Shown here piece by piece: positions 35,295-44,815 of a DNA stretch of 64,000 nt. The notes beneath the pieces are model-generated. The model was not told where the DNA came from. It made no database searches and saw only the letters and a program-made list of their open reading frames with translations. The stretch covers positions 310,481-374,480 of the forward strand of contig LFJO01000001.1 of assembly GCA_001038565.1 (NCBI GenBank). The letters run 5' to 3'. The stretch is from Alkalihalobacillus pseudalcaliphilus (lineage in GTDB: Bacteria > Bacillota > Bacilli > Bacillales > Bacillaceae_D). Position 1 is the first letter of the stretch; each line of letters starts with the position of its first letter. The translations under genes were made by a program, and so were the position numbers.

Positions 35295-36562
35295 CTTTAT
35301 TTAACCGCAATTTTAGCATCTTATTTTCAGGTGCATTCGTGAAAGGGCTTGGTAGCGGTATTTATGCCGTTGCCGCCATGCTATTAGTTTTACATTTAAC
35401 AGGAAATGTCTTTTATTCAGGACTCACTTTTTTTGTCATTAGTATTCCGAATATTCTTGGTTTTTTAATCGCACCACTCGCTAATTATATCCCGTATAAA
35501 GTATCGATGATTGTAGCGGAATTTATGAAATCGGCCTTGCTCGTCTCCATTCCCATTTTATACTTTTTTGAGCTTCTACATGTTTTTTATGTGATCGGTA
35601 TTATGTTCTTGACAGCACTTATTTCACAATTTACGTACCCAATTGAATCAACATTAATTCCAAGTTTTGTTGGGGGTAAAAATGTTGTGAAAGCAAATTC
35701 CCTCATGCAAACATTAAGAGAAGGAATGGATATTGTTTTCTTAGCTATTGCAGGTCTTCTCATTGCTTTTATTGGAAATGCCGAGGCGGTACTTATTACA
35801 GCAGCCTGTCACTTCATTACCGGGATCTTGTATATGTTTTTTAGAATGGAATCCAATCTTCATAAACAGGAGGATGCAGAGGTAAAATCAGGAATTCGCT
35901 CATATAAAGAAGATTTGAAGGAAGGCTTCACCTATATAAGTGGCTCGAGCTTATTTAAGAAGATGCTAGGTCCGGTCATTGTTATTAACTTTTTCTTTGG
36001 TGGTATGTTAGCGGTGCTCCCAGCATTTACATTAGAAATTGGTGGAGGGGACCAACATTACGGCTATTTTTTATCGGCCATTACAGTTGGTAGTTTATTA
36101 GGGGCAGTTGTAACCCCTAAGCTCAATCAAATACCATTAGGTAAGTTATATGTGTATGGGTTTATGCTAGCTGGATTATCAGTTATGACGATTTCCTTTG
36201 TTCCATTTTGGGTAGGGCTTTTGCTCATCATGATGACCATGATAGCTGTCACAGTTACGAATATTCTACTTTTCTCTATTATTCAACAAAAAGTAAAATT
36301 AACTTTAGTAGGGAGAGTTATTACCGTTATTTCGAGTCTAGCAGGAGTGGCGACACCGTTAGGTAATTTATTCGGTGGTGCTGTTGGCAGTATCGACGTC
36401 AAATACCCAATCATCTTAGCGGGTATGGCAATCTTTTTGTTTAGCATCTATTTTCTTGTTCAACCCCATCTACGGACAATACCAAGGTCTGATCTCGTTA
36501 GCTTTAATCCTAAATATGAGATCACAGCAGATGTATTAGAAAAAAATGCCGTATCGGAATAA
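35291..36562 (+). CDS. MFS transporter
   Basis: 423 residues with 11-12 helices. MFS half-repeat pattern with SGTY-like loop GLGSGIYAVAA and an internal charged loop (~195-215). Resembles the drug-exporter-like MFS_3/macrolide-efflux group. Start overlaps the regulator stop (ATGA). The regulator/exporter pair suggests inducible export of a toxic compound (inference). Confidence 0.88.
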   Translation: MTLFNRNFSILFSGAFVKGLGSGIYAVAAMLLVLHLTGNVFYSGLTFFVISIPNILGFLIAPLANYIPYKVSMIVAEFMKSALLVSIPILYFFELLHVFYVIGIMFLTALISQFTYPIESTLIPSFVGGKNVVKANSLMQTLREGMDIVFLAIAGLLIAFIGNAEAVLITAACHFITGILYMFFRMESNLHKQEDAEVKSGIRSYKEDLKEGFTYISGSSLFKKMLGPVIVINFFFGGMLAVLPAFTLEIGGGDQHYGYFLSAITVGSLLGAVVTPKLNQIPLGKLYVYGFMLAGLSVMTISFVPFWVGLLLIMMTMIAVTVTNILLFSIIQQKVKLTLVGRVITVISSLAGVATPLGNLFGGAVGSIDVKYPIILAGMAIFLFSIYFLVQPHLRTIPRSDLVSFNPKYEITADVLEKNAVSE

Positions 36563-36603
36563 AATACTGAACATTTCAACTTTTTAGTGATAAAATAATC
36601 AAA

Positions 36604-37353
36604 ATGATGAAGGATGGATGTGTACAAACGGTGGAACAGCAAAGGTTGGCAGCTGAGCTAGCAGCGAAAAAAATAGTTGAGAAGCGATATCCATACTGTG
36701 AATTAGCTCTATTAGCAGGAAGTGTCGTGCGTCATGAAAGTACAGAAACGTCAGATCTTGATTTAGTAATCATCATGGATAAGGAGCGATTACAAGAGGC
36801 TTATCGAGAATCTTTCTTTCTTTTAGACTGGCCGGTTGAAGCCTTTGTTCATACAGAGGTTTCACTTGCGAAGTTTTTTACTTTGGATGTTGAGAGAGGC
36901 AGGCCCTCTTTACCACAAATGGTTCAGGAAGGTCTTTTAATCAAAGGAAGTCAGCAATTATCTAGCCGTTTAAAAAAGGAGGCAAAACAGCTTCTTATTA
37001 AAGGGCCAAAACGATGGCCAACGGAAGAGATAAATAGACGTCGATATTTCATCACCGATTTACTTGATGATTTAAAAGGTAGCACAATACGTGCTGAGCA
37101 AATTTTTATCGTCAATGAGCTCATCCAGCAAATAACGGAATTCATTTTAGGTACGAATCAAAAATGGCAAGGAAATTCCAAATGGACAATAAGATTATTA
37201 GAGAAACATGATAAAAACAAGGCCACCCAGCTTCTTCAGGCAATGGAATCATTTTATCAGGAAAAAGAAAAACACCCTATCATTCAATTTACCATCAACA
37301 CACTTAAACCATATGGAGGACCCTATTTTGAAGGGTTTTCTATTGGGAAGTAA
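36604..37353 (+). CDS. nucleotidyltransferase-domain protein
   Basis: 249 residues. The N-terminal Pol-beta-type domain has LLAGSVVRHESTETSDLDLV, holding the GS and DxD motifs (DLD), and a third acidic residue near VEAFVHTE. The C-terminal ~120 residues are helical. Group-2 nucleotidyltransferases of this layout include kanamycin/streptomycin adenylyltransferase-like and uncharacterised proteins; substrate unknown. The start is uncertain because the ribosome site is poor; a GTG at 36631 (VEQQRLA) is an alternative. Confidence 0.8.
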   Translation: MMKDGCVQTVEQQRLAAELAAKKIVEKRYPYCELALLAGSVVRHESTETSDLDLVIIMDKERLQEAYRESFFLLDWPVEAFVHTEVSLAKFFTLDVERGRPSLPQMVQEGLLIKGSQQLSSRLKKEAKQLLIKGPKRWPTEEINRRRYFITDLLDDLKGSTIRAEQIFIVNELIQQITEFILGTNQKWQGNSKWTIRLLEKHDKNKATQLLQAMESFYQEKEKHPIIQFTINTLKPYGGPYFEGFSIGK

Positions 37354-37429
37354 AGAAAAAGTGATTTTTGGGAGCAGCGGGTAGAAATCGGCACATGAGC
37401 ATCATCACTAATTTTCAAAAAACCGTTTA

Positions 37430-37480
37430 TGTCGGAGTCAAAACCGCTCCACCACCAACAAAGATGAAAGTCAGCCACTT
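37430..37480 (+). repeat. dispersed repeat, hairpin module A fragment
   Basis: GTCGGAGTCAAAACCGCTCC with ACCACCAACAAAGATGAAAG. Arms again GGAG/CTCC rather than GAAG/CTTC. Confidence 0.7.
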
Positions 37481-37498
37481 TGACGATCCATAAGATTT

Positions 37499-37690
37499 GT
37501 GCAGAAACTGAGGCTAAATCTAGGAGTAACAGCACAAAGAGGCCAACGTGATAGATACTCAATGGGAGCGGATGAGTAAAGTTACGAAAAGGTGCGAACG
37601 TGTCAGTTACTCGAAGGAAGAAGGTGAGTAACTACACAAAAAGGTCATCATGTCAGTTACTCAAGGAGCATGATGTCACAATGAGCTCTT
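37499..37690. repeat. about four diverged tandem units of 49-52 bp
   Basis: Units start near 37499, 37548, 37600 and 37650 with GTG(T/A) and carry GAGTAAC and CACAAAAAGG or ACGAAAAGG segments. Closest to the units at 26111. Occurs next to the same dispersed repeat modules as the other tandem loci. Confidence 0.65.
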
Positions 37691-37765
37691 GAGCTTAATG
37701 ATTAGTCGTAACCTGTAATACTGGAAGTGAACTTGACGAGATTCAATGTAACAACCATTGAAATT

Positions 37766-38092
37766 TCATATAAAACCGGCATGGTGGAGGCCCATTCCTC
37801 CGCCACCAACAAAAATGAAAGTAGTGGCGAATTTTTTAACAGTGGGCACGTCGTACATTTCACCTTTGTTTTTTCATTTGTAATGAAAGTAAAATGTTTT
37901 TTGAAATTTAGCCGTAACCGAGCGGGCGAGTTATGCGGAGACTCCCTCGGTAAAAGCTCCCGCGGGACATAGTGGCAGAGCTAGATCCAGCGGCTGCGCC
38001 GATTAGATCAGCCCCACCCCATAGGACGCGGAGCATCATTTTCGGTAGCGACGAGCAATGCTCCATTTCGTACTAGCCTTCATACAAAACAA
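37766..38092 (+). repeat. dispersed repeat element, modules A and B
   Basis: Module A has GGTGGAGG...CCTCCGCC arms (37784-37805), then ATGAAAGTAGTGGCGA and an AT-rich linker. Module B carries GCGGGCGA, TGCGGAGACTCCC, CCCGCGGGACATAGTGGCAG, the CGGCTGCGCCG hairpin, the GGACGCGGAGCATCATTTTC block and TTCATACAAAAC. With the preceding entries it fills 37354-38092. Confidence 0.82.
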
Positions 38093-38752
38093 TCAATAAA
38101 ACCGCCTATATGCATCATAAGAAAAGGCAGGGTAGACTTGAGCATAAGTCGGCTCATAGGACGGACTTTGACTAGGAGCTGGATACCCTCTATTCATAGA
38201 TCCATCGACAGCCCTTTGAACATGACAATCAGAAGGTGGGCCTATAAATAGATTTGGTTGTACCGCATGAGTCGCAGCTTTCCACTTTTCTTCATCCATA
38301 CAATAAGTAGTAGCCATAATCTTATCAGGAGTAAAGTGTAAGATATCTGAACCTAAAATAACCTCAGGCTGTGGGGCATTAAAAATCGCTAATAGATGTG
38401 TTTGATCTGAAGTAGCAAATTCATAATGCCACCACCCTTGAGGTACATTTGCTACTTGCCCAGGGTTAACGGGAATATTCATTAACGCTTTTGTAAAAGG
38501 ATTCAAAATCGAGACAACAGCAGAACCAGAAATACAATAAACAAGTTCAGCAGCATTTTGGTGATAATGAGGTTCGATGATATTGGATTTACTGAGATAA
38601 ATATCCAATAGTGACGTATTATCTAACGTATTAAGCTGCTGTACCCCCATTACATTAATAAAGTTATTTGAATCTTTACTTACTAGCCGACTTTGCTTCA
38701 TATCATAGAAGAATTGAGCCGATGGATTTGTATAATCCATATATGTTGTCAT
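38093..38752 (-). CDS. cupin-domain protein
   Basis: 219 residues. The central single cupin domain has PHYHQNAAELVYCISGSAVV (metal-ligand pattern HxH...E) and the second motif PGQVANVPQGWWHYEFA. The ~55-residue C-terminal tail is rich in Pro, Tyr and Ser (PAPSQSPSYEPTYAQV), recalling Bacillus spore-surface proteins, though not diagnostic. ATG at 38752 follows TGGAGG; the ATG at 38758 abuts that site. Function: metal-binding oxidase/decarboxylase-like or a structural protein; undecided. Confidence 0.82.
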   Translation of the reverse strand: MTTYMDYTNPSAQFFYDMKQSRLVSKDSNNFINVMGVQQLNTLDNTSLLDIYLSKSNIIEPHYHQNAAELVYCISGSAVVSILNPFTKALMNIPVNPGQVANVPQGWWHYEFATSDQTHLLAIFNAPQPEVILGSDILHFTPDKIMATTYCMDEEKWKAATHAVQPNLFIGPPSDCHVQRAVDGSMNRGYPAPSQSPSYEPTYAQVYPAFSYDAYRRFY

Positions 38753-38844
38753 AAGCATACCTCCACAATCATTATATTCAACTATTGATAAGGTATGTGC
38801 CTAGTCAAAATATGTGCAAAATCAAAAAGAGAGAAGGAAGAAAG

Positions 38845-39075
38845 ATGAAATGGATTTCTTGGGTTATACTATTGACAATTGTAGGATTTGGACTAGTGAT
38901 GATTAACCCTATTTTCTCAGCCCCCATTGCTTTTGGTTTGCTCTTAGGAACGCTACTTTGGGTTGGGCAGAAGGTATCTGATTTACATGCTGCATTTGTT
39001 ATAAAAAAATCAGTAGCTGAACAAGTCTATGAAAAGTATCTCAACGATAAAAAGCAAGAAGTGAAAGATTCATAG
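38845..39075 (+). CDS. small membrane protein
   Basis: 76 residues: two hydrophobic helices (~4-20 and 24-46) and a charged tail (YEKYLNDKKQEVKDS). ATG 38845 is preceded by GAAGGAAG; earlier in-frame codons lack a site. Unknown family. Followed by a good terminator. Confidence 0.6.
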   Translation: MKWISWVILLTIVGFGLVMINPIFSAPIAFGLLLGTLLWVGQKVSDLHAAFVIKKSVAEQVYEKYLNDKKQEVKDS

Positions 39076-39076
39076 T

Positions 39077-39112
39077 AAAGAACCTATGGATATGATCCTT
39101 AGGTTCTTTTTC
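39077..39112 (+). terminator. terminator of small membrane protein gene
   Basis: Stem AAGAACCTA / TAGGTTCTT with T-run. Confidence 0.82.
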
Positions 39113-39550
39113 TAACGCTCTTGGATAATATCTGTTTCTTTAAAGACTCCATTAAGTTGGTCAATTAATTGTTGAAAAGGAGTTCGCTACTTGATCTAAT
39201 TGAGCAGTTGAGCTCGCTTGTTCATCAGCCGATTCTGAAATACGAGGTAAATCTGTGTGAATAGCCTTGTTAATACTTTCGATACGTGTAAATAGTCGCC
39301 CTGTAACTTGTGCATTGAGGACGAGTTTTTTAGTCAACTGAGTGGATAACGAGCTTTTTATGTTTACTTCGTCTGTCAAAGAGATGATTTGTTGGAATAT
39401 GAGCAGTTTCATTATTATATGAAATGCCATCAGCTTCTTGAATGGCTTCTTTCATTTCCGTATTCAAATTCTCCGTTGGCAGTTGAAGGTTTGCCATCAA
39501 TTGTAGGCTTTCTGTAGCAGCAACATTTGATTGCCTCACTTCGTTGAAAA
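39113..39550 (-). pseudogene. chemoreceptor-like (MCP) remnant
   Basis: On the minus strand, three frames carry pieces of one coiled-coil protein: NVAATESLQLMANLQL, then LTKKLVLNAQVTGRLFTRIE and ISESADEQASSTAQLDQVAN, then QLIDQLNGVFKETDIIQE. The EQASSTAQLDQV-type segment resembles the end of MCP signalling domains. Frames are broken at several points and no sensor part remains. Explains the 39113-39551 stretch. Confidence 0.5.
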
Positions 39551-39551
39551 G

Positions 39552-39869
39552 CTATAACAAAGTTTTGTCATGTGCTCTTACATTCTTTAATAGGAAGAGT
39601 AGCTTGATGATTTCTGATAGAGCTATTAACACAAATCCATAACTAAGAGGCAGGTATCTACCAGACATTGTGCTATACAGGAGAAGATGCCTCAAATGTT
39701 GTTGGAGTTCGTATGATAAGTTTACAGAACTATATTTGAAAGAGAGCATAAGTGGATTAAGTACATCTAAATAAAGAATAAAAGCATTGTAACTCAAAGA
39801 GGATAGTAACCATAGTAAGCCAAAGAAAAAAAGGAATCGAACGACTCTTTTTTCACCTTTATAAATCAT
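39552..39869 (-). CDS. membrane protein, unknown
   Basis: 105 residues, two to three helices (FLFFFGLLWLLSSLSYNAFI; LPLSYGFVLIALSEIIKLLFLL), ending directly at the chemoreceptor remnant. Start ATGA-coupled to the gene before it. Shares the ...IAL/AAELI(I/Q) helix style with that neighbour, so the two may be paralogous subunits. Confidence 0.65.
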   Translation of the reverse strand: MIYKGEKRVVRFLFFFGLLWLLSSLSYNAFILYLDVLNPLMLSFKYSSVNLSYELQQHLRHLLLYSTMSGRYLPLSYGFVLIALSEIIKLLFLLKNVRAHDKTLL

Positions 39870-40414
39870 GACCGACTTTGATTAGTAAACCAGTCTAAAA
39901 TCTCGGGGTAATTCTCAAACTTCAATAACTTAGGCTGGAACTCACCTAATTCAACGAGATGTGCTTCCTCATTTATGAGAGCGATGATATACCCTTCAAA
40001 AGGAGGCACGATAATCTCCTCTACATCTAAGCCAAGCTGTTCAAAAAAGTGATGAACCTTATATTGCTCTGATGCCTTCAAACGAACGACTTCTTCTTGT
40101 TTTTCCTCTTCCTCTTGCTTTTGATAAACGACAGTTGGCGTTTCCTCTAACTTCTTGTGATGGTTATGTAGAACTTGAATAAGTTCTGCAGCAGCAATCA
40201 TAAAGATTCCAGAGAATCCAAAGGAATTGTATGAATAAAAAACGGTTTGGATGATCATTCTAAACCTTTCATTCTCACTGCCATAATAGTTGTAATGATT
40301 AGAATCCGAAAATTCTAAATATACGAACAGCGAAACTGTGCAAAATCCGATTATTGTGATGAACAAGCCAATTATAAATAAAAATTTAGCAACGCCATTA
40401 CTATATCTCTTCAC
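39866..40414 (-). CDS. membrane protein with charged cytoplasmic domain, unknown
   Basis: 182 residues: two helices (~8-32 and ~68-88), a Glu/Lys-rich linker (YQKQEEEEKQEEVVRL) and a C-terminal soluble domain (VHHFFEQLGLDVEEIIVPPF...). GTG at 40414 is set by TAGGAGG; the ATG at 40444 overlaps that region. No family recognised. First of a two-gene operon. Confidence 0.65.
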   Translation of the reverse strand: MKRYSNGVAKFLFIIGLFITIIGFCTVSLFVYLEFSDSNHYNYYGSENERFRMIIQTVFYSYNSFGFSGIFMIAAAELIQVLHNHHKKLEETPTVVYQKQEEEEKQEEVVRLKASEQYKVHHFFEQLGLDVEEIIVPPFEGYIIALINEEAHLVELGEFQPKLLKFENYPEILDWFTNQSRS

Positions 40415-40670
40415 ATCATTCCTCCTATCTCGTTTTAGGTTCATTTAGTGAAATAGTAACATAGGATTCAAAATCATGGGAATAAATATTTCAATATTTC
40501 AACCCTTAAAATTGAAAGAATATTTTACTAATTCAATTATCTGTAGTAAAGTAGAGGAGATTGTTCCATAATTCTACATATTTAGATCTTTTATGATGTA
40601 AAAAGATTTAAAAAGATGATATTTGGTTAGATGACGATTTTACTATTATAGAATTTGAAGGAGTTTACAA

Positions 40671-41876
40671 ATGAATGGTGCTTTTTATAAACATGAATTT
40701 AATATTATGCTGAAAAGTCGTAAAAATTTATTGTTTTTGCTACTGCTAGGAATCGGTTTGGTTATATATTGCTTTATGATCCTGCCAAACTATCAATCTT
40801 ATAATTACTATGATCGGGAACGAGCTGAATTAATGGTTCAAGAAAAAGAAGCCATGCAGGAGGGGCGCGAAAGAAGAGGTGCTACTGGCATTATTCTTTT
40901 TACAGGAATGCCAGTTTATGCAATGGATCAATACGAAATTAATATCAATAAGGCAATGATGGCGGCGTTAGATGATGAAAATTACTACCGTTTCTTTCAT
41001 TTACATATTTTGAACTTTGGGTGGAATCAAGGGTCGTTTTTACTAGATGATCCTCATTTTGATGATTCGCCGTTTCCTCAAAAAGACCGGAACCATATTT
41101 ACTACAAGACGATGATAAAAAATGAAAGCCTGATTTCAAGTGACTTTAAGATAACACCTGCTTTAATAAGTGAGCAAACGACCGTACAGGCTTTGACAAA
41201 CTTATTCTTAGGTTATTTACCTTTTGTTTTATTATTTATCGTTATCTTTTTTTCAAGTGATGTAGTGGTTCGAGACAGATTAAACAAAACGATCATTCAA
41301 GGAATACCGTTGTCATGGTATCGGGTTATAAATATTAAATCCTTGGTTGTTTTCTTTTATAGTTTACTCATAATCGTTGCTCTCGCTTTATTGGCCGTAA
41401 TGTTTATATCGATTCAGTTTGGTTTTGGATATTTATCGCTTCAAATAGGGACTATGCCTTTGCAACAAACTTTTACTTTACTTGATTATGAAACGATGTC
41501 GATCGGCTCTTATCTATTATTGACGTTAAGCTTTTTGCCGATATGTGCCTATTTATTTATTCGATTAAGTGTTTTATTTAATCTTATCTTCAAAAATCAG
41601 TGGGTTGTTTTAATTACTAGCAGCCTAGTTTTATTTTTGGAAACTTTTTATTTTACTCGTACAACGCGTGAGTTGTTTGGGATAGACGTAAGCTTCTTCC
41701 CACAAACGTACTTTGATTTCGGTAAAGTCGTTACTGGTGAAAAGAACTTTCTAATTAATGTGGAGTCAATCACTTATACAAAGGGAATAGTTGTGCTATT
41801 AATTAGCATCTTAGTTGTTGAAGTCACCTTGTTCATCATGGCTAAGTGGATAAATAAGCGCAGGTTTTATAAGTAA
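40671..41876 (+). CDS. ABC-2-like permease with large outside loop
   Basis: 401 residues: helix 1 (~18-38), an outside region of ~140 residues, then five helices from ~190 onward. This is the ABC-2 exporter layout. Conserved-looking RDRLNKTIIQGIPLSWYRVI lies after helix 2, like the coupling region of the next gene (ESRHQSIMQGLPLKFMNKIH), showing the two are paralogs. Ribosome site AAGGAG. First of four genes. Confidence 0.82.
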   Translation: MNGAFYKHEFNIMLKSRKNLLFLLLLGIGLVIYCFMILPNYQSYNYYDRERAELMVQEKEAMQEGRERRGATGIILFTGMPVYAMDQYEININKAMMAALDDENYYRFFHLHILNFGWNQGSFLLDDPHFDDSPFPQKDRNHIYYKTMIKNESLISSDFKITPALISEQTTVQALTNLFLGYLPFVLLFIVIFFSSDVVVRDRLNKTIIQGIPLSWYRVINIKSLVVFFYSLLIIVALALLAVMFISIQFGFGYLSLQIGTMPLQQTFTLLDYETMSIGSYLLLTLSFLPICAYLFIRLSVLFNLIFKNQWVVLITSSLVLFLETFYFTRTTRELFGIDVSFFPQTYFDFGKVVTGEKNFLINVESITYTKGIVVLLISILVVEVTLFIMAKWINKRRFYK

Positions 41877-41993
41877 TAGCAAATATAGTTCGCGATAATA
41901 AAATTATCAAAAATCTCCATTGGATAGATGGAATTATCTGAATATAAATGTTGGGAATGGTCTGTTCATTTACTGAGGAAAGGATAACTATTT

Positions 41994-43151
41994 ATGTATG
42001 GAAAGTATGCAAGATTTGAGTTTAATTTACAAAGGAGAAATAAAAAAAATTTATTTTTAGGGTTATTACTTATTTTATTTTTTGTTGTTTCTTTTCATGT
42101 ATTTGAAACATCGAAGCCCATAACTATTTTTGATGAAAAGCGTGAAGAACCAGCTATGTACAATTCTATTTTTAACCAAACATTACCTCTAGATGAATTA
42201 CCGGAGGAAGAGAAGGAGATAGGAGAACTTTTAAGAGAACAGTCGAGTTTAGTTAATTTCCAAATATGGTATCTCAGGCAAAAGGAGTGGGATGCATTTT
42301 TAGACAATGCCTTCGAGTTGACAGCAAATCGTTTAAGAGTGCATGAGCTAGATAATTTAGGTATTCCTGTGAATTTAATTATTCCTATACAAGATATATT
42401 AAAAGAAGAGGTGTTCTTTCGATACATAGATGAACACAATCTAGAGTTTCAACTAGAATCTGTTACATCGAGTCAGTATCTAGTACACATCATGCGGAAT
42501 CTAAGTGGGCTTGTATTCCTATTACTAGTTATGTTATTTGCTAGTGAAATACTCTCTTATGAAAGCAGGCATCAAAGTATTATGCAAGGGTTGCCTTTGA
42601 AGTTTATGAACAAGATACACGCAAAGGTTATGGTTAGTTTTCTATTAATAGCAATGCTTTTATTGATAGGAGTAGTCTTAGGTGGAGTTTATTCCTCTTA
42701 TCAATCTAGTATAGGAGATTTTATGGCCCCGGTAGTCATATATTTATCAGGTGAATACATGGCAATTTCTACAACTACCTTCTTAATTTTATTAGTTGGT
42801 GGACAGTTAATCGTATTAATATTTCTCCTATATTTAGCTAGTTTATTAAATATGTTATTAAAAAACGCTTTTGCTACCGTTGTATTTGGATTGTCATTGT
42901 TTTTTATACCAGATGTGTTCGGCTCACTGAATATTGATGTCCCATGGTTGCACACAATTAAGTTAATTGATATATATTCTGTATTAATGGGAACATCATC
43001 TGTTCAAGCAACATTTACACATATTGATTATTTATGGGCGATGATTTATTTAGTCATTGCGACGTTTGTTATTATCCTCATTATTTACACTATTAATAAA
43101 AGAGATTATTTGAAGAAATTTAGTATATTGCATAAAGAACGTAAAGCTTAA
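41994..43151 (+). CDS. ABC-2-like permease, second subunit
   Basis: 385 residues with the same layout as the previous gene: helix 1 (~22-38), ~120-residue outside segment, then five to six helices. QSIMQGLPLKFMNKIHAK corresponds to QGIPLSWYRVINIK in the first subunit. Followed after 19 bp by the ATPase, so the two likely form a heterodimeric exporter. Confidence 0.82.
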   Translation: MYGKYARFEFNLQRRNKKNLFLGLLLILFFVVSFHVFETSKPITIFDEKREEPAMYNSIFNQTLPLDELPEEEKEIGELLREQSSLVNFQIWYLRQKEWDAFLDNAFELTANRLRVHELDNLGIPVNLIIPIQDILKEEVFFRYIDEHNLEFQLESVTSSQYLVHIMRNLSGLVFLLLVMLFASEILSYESRHQSIMQGLPLKFMNKIHAKVMVSFLLIAMLLLIGVVLGGVYSSYQSSIGDFMAPVVIYLSGEYMAISTTTFLILLVGGQLIVLIFLLYLASLLNMLLKNAFATVVFGLSLFFIPDVFGSLNIDVPWLHTIKLIDIYSVLMGTSSVQATFTHIDYLWAMIYLVIATFVIILIIYTINKRDYLKKFSILHKERKA

Positions 43152-43170
43152 AAGAAATGGGGCAGTTAGT

Positions 43171-44070
43171 ATGCTAGAAGCAAAAAGTATAACCGTTGCT
43201 TTCGGAGACAATAAGGTTTTAAATAATCTATCTTTTACGGCAAAGAAAGGTGAGATTGTTGGATTAGTTGCTCCAAATGGAACAGGTAAAACAACATTAT
43301 TTAATGTAATGTCCAATTATTTAAGACCTAAATCTGGGGAGATCGTTTTCGATGAAAAATATAAGTATGAATCAGAGAAATCAGAGGTTTATATTCACAA
43401 ACATCTGATCAGTTTTCCTGAACAAAAAGATCTGTTTGATGACTTATCTGGAATAGAGCATTTATATCTTTATGCGGATATGTGGAAGGGAAATCGTAAG
43501 CAAGTTAAAGATGTGGTGGAATATTTAAATATGGGTCATTATGTTAAGAACAAAGTAAGGACTTATTCGTTAGGAATGCGTCAGCGCTTATCCTTTGCGA
43601 TGATGGTGGCTGCTGATACGCCTGTTATGATTATGGATGAGGTAATGAACGGGCTAGATATTACAAATGTCGCGTTGATTTCTAAAAAACTAGCAGAAAT
43701 GAAAGAGGAGAATAAGTTAATTTTTGTTGCTTCCCATTTGTTAGAAAACTTAGATTTATATGCAGACCGTGTTTGGTATTTAAAGAATGGCCATTTTGTA
43801 CATGAACAAATTTATGAAGAGCAACAAGACGCTTTTATAAAAGTAGATATATCTGAAGAACAATATCAATTTTTAAAACAGAAATATGAGTTACCATTGG
43901 AACACCATTTTATCGCCAAACATAAACTATGCTTTCCTATAACGGGTCTTGATATGAAAGAACAAACAAAATGGATTGAGCGATTTTTAGAAATATCGAA
44001 TCATGAGCTAGAGGTAGGTCCATTAGGAACGATGGAATTTTATGAAAGGTATTATCTAGAAGATGAATAA
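43171..44070 (+). CDS. ABC transporter ATPase for the ABC-2 permeases
   Basis: 299 residues. Walker A LVAPNGTGKTTLFN, signature TYSLGMRQRLSFAMM, Walker B VMIMDEVMNGLD, H-loop VASHLLENLD. C-terminal ~85 residues form an accessory domain. Typical exporter-type ATPase. Overlaps the lipoprotein gene by eight bases. Confidence 0.92.
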   Translation: MLEAKSITVAFGDNKVLNNLSFTAKKGEIVGLVAPNGTGKTTLFNVMSNYLRPKSGEIVFDEKYKYESEKSEVYIHKHLISFPEQKDLFDDLSGIEHLYLYADMWKGNRKQVKDVVEYLNMGHYVKNKVRTYSLGMRQRLSFAMMVAADTPVMIMDEVMNGLDITNVALISKKLAEMKEENKLIFVASHLLENLDLYADRVWYLKNGHFVHEQIYEEQQDAFIKVDISEEQYQFLKQKYELPLEHHFIAKHKLCFPITGLDMKEQTKWIERFLEISNHELEVGPLGTMEFYERYYLEDE

Positions 44071-44752
44071 AATAAGTTTAATTGTTATTATGGTAGTATT
44101 TATGATGATTCTAATCGGTTGTACTCAACCAAAAGTAGATGAAACTCAAGAGCAAATAGCTTACCTCGAAAACTATGAGATTATAGGCGAGGAAAGGGAA
44201 GATAGGATTGGTTATGTTCCTGACCAAATTTTTGTAGAGGTCGACCGCAGTAATGAGGGTGCTACTGAATTTGTGATTTCGCCTTCTAGAGAGCAGGGAG
44301 AGTTGTTTTCGCTCCCAGAGGGGCGTTATATAATTTTTCCTGAATACGCCGGAAATTTATTTATTCGTGATGAAACGGGAGAAATTATCTATCAAGAGTT
44401 TATCGGTAGTTTCATGGGTGTTGCTCAGGTGACATTTGACATTCATGAAAACTATACGATCGAGGTAGACCAAGGGGTTACCTTTGCTTATTTGAACCCT
44501 GTAGAAACAGTTATCTCAAATGAATTAAGTGCAGGTATGTGGCGAGTAGGAAGTGATATAGCCCCTGGACAATACGAATTAGATGAGTATTTTGGTTATG
44601 GTTATTTACAAATATTGAAAGAAACAGGCGAGCATCACGTTTTTGAACTCGTTTCATCTATAAATAGTGAAACAACACCGCTCTTTGATTTAGCGGATGG
44701 AGATGTCATTATTGTTTCTGGGATTTCGTTGATCCCGTTAAAACCATTATAA
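44063..44752 (+). CDS. lipoprotein linked to the ABC exporter
   Basis: 229 residues. Signal peptide with lipobox LIGCT (Cys ~20). The mature part is beta-rich and has a repeated theme: FSLPEGRYIIFPEYAGNLFI and MWRVGSDIAPGQYELDEYFG, i.e. two domains that look internally related (GxY..P / W.VG.DI.PG.Y). The second resembles small beta-sandwich domains of Bacillus secreted proteins. Possible substrate receptor or immunity-type partner of the exporter; unproven. Confidence 0.75.
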   Translation: MNKISLIVIMVVFMMILIGCTQPKVDETQEQIAYLENYEIIGEEREDRIGYVPDQIFVEVDRSNEGATEFVISPSREQGELFSLPEGRYIIFPEYAGNLFIRDETGEIIYQEFIGSFMGVAQVTFDIHENYTIEVDQGVTFAYLNPVETVISNELSAGMWRVGSDIAPGQYELDEYFGYGYLQILKETGEHHVFELVSSINSETTPLFDLADGDVIIVSGISLIPLKPL

Positions 44753-44779
44753 GTGTTGCTCTCAAAGGGTATCTTTAAA

Positions 44780-44814
44780 GAAAAAAGCTCTCCATGATAT
44801 GGGAGAGCTTTTTG
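44780..44814. terminator. bidirectional terminator
   Basis: Perfect stem AAAAAGCTCTCC / GGGAGAGCTTTTT between the convergent lipoprotein and pepT genes. Confidence 0.9.
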
Positions 44815-44815
44815 G

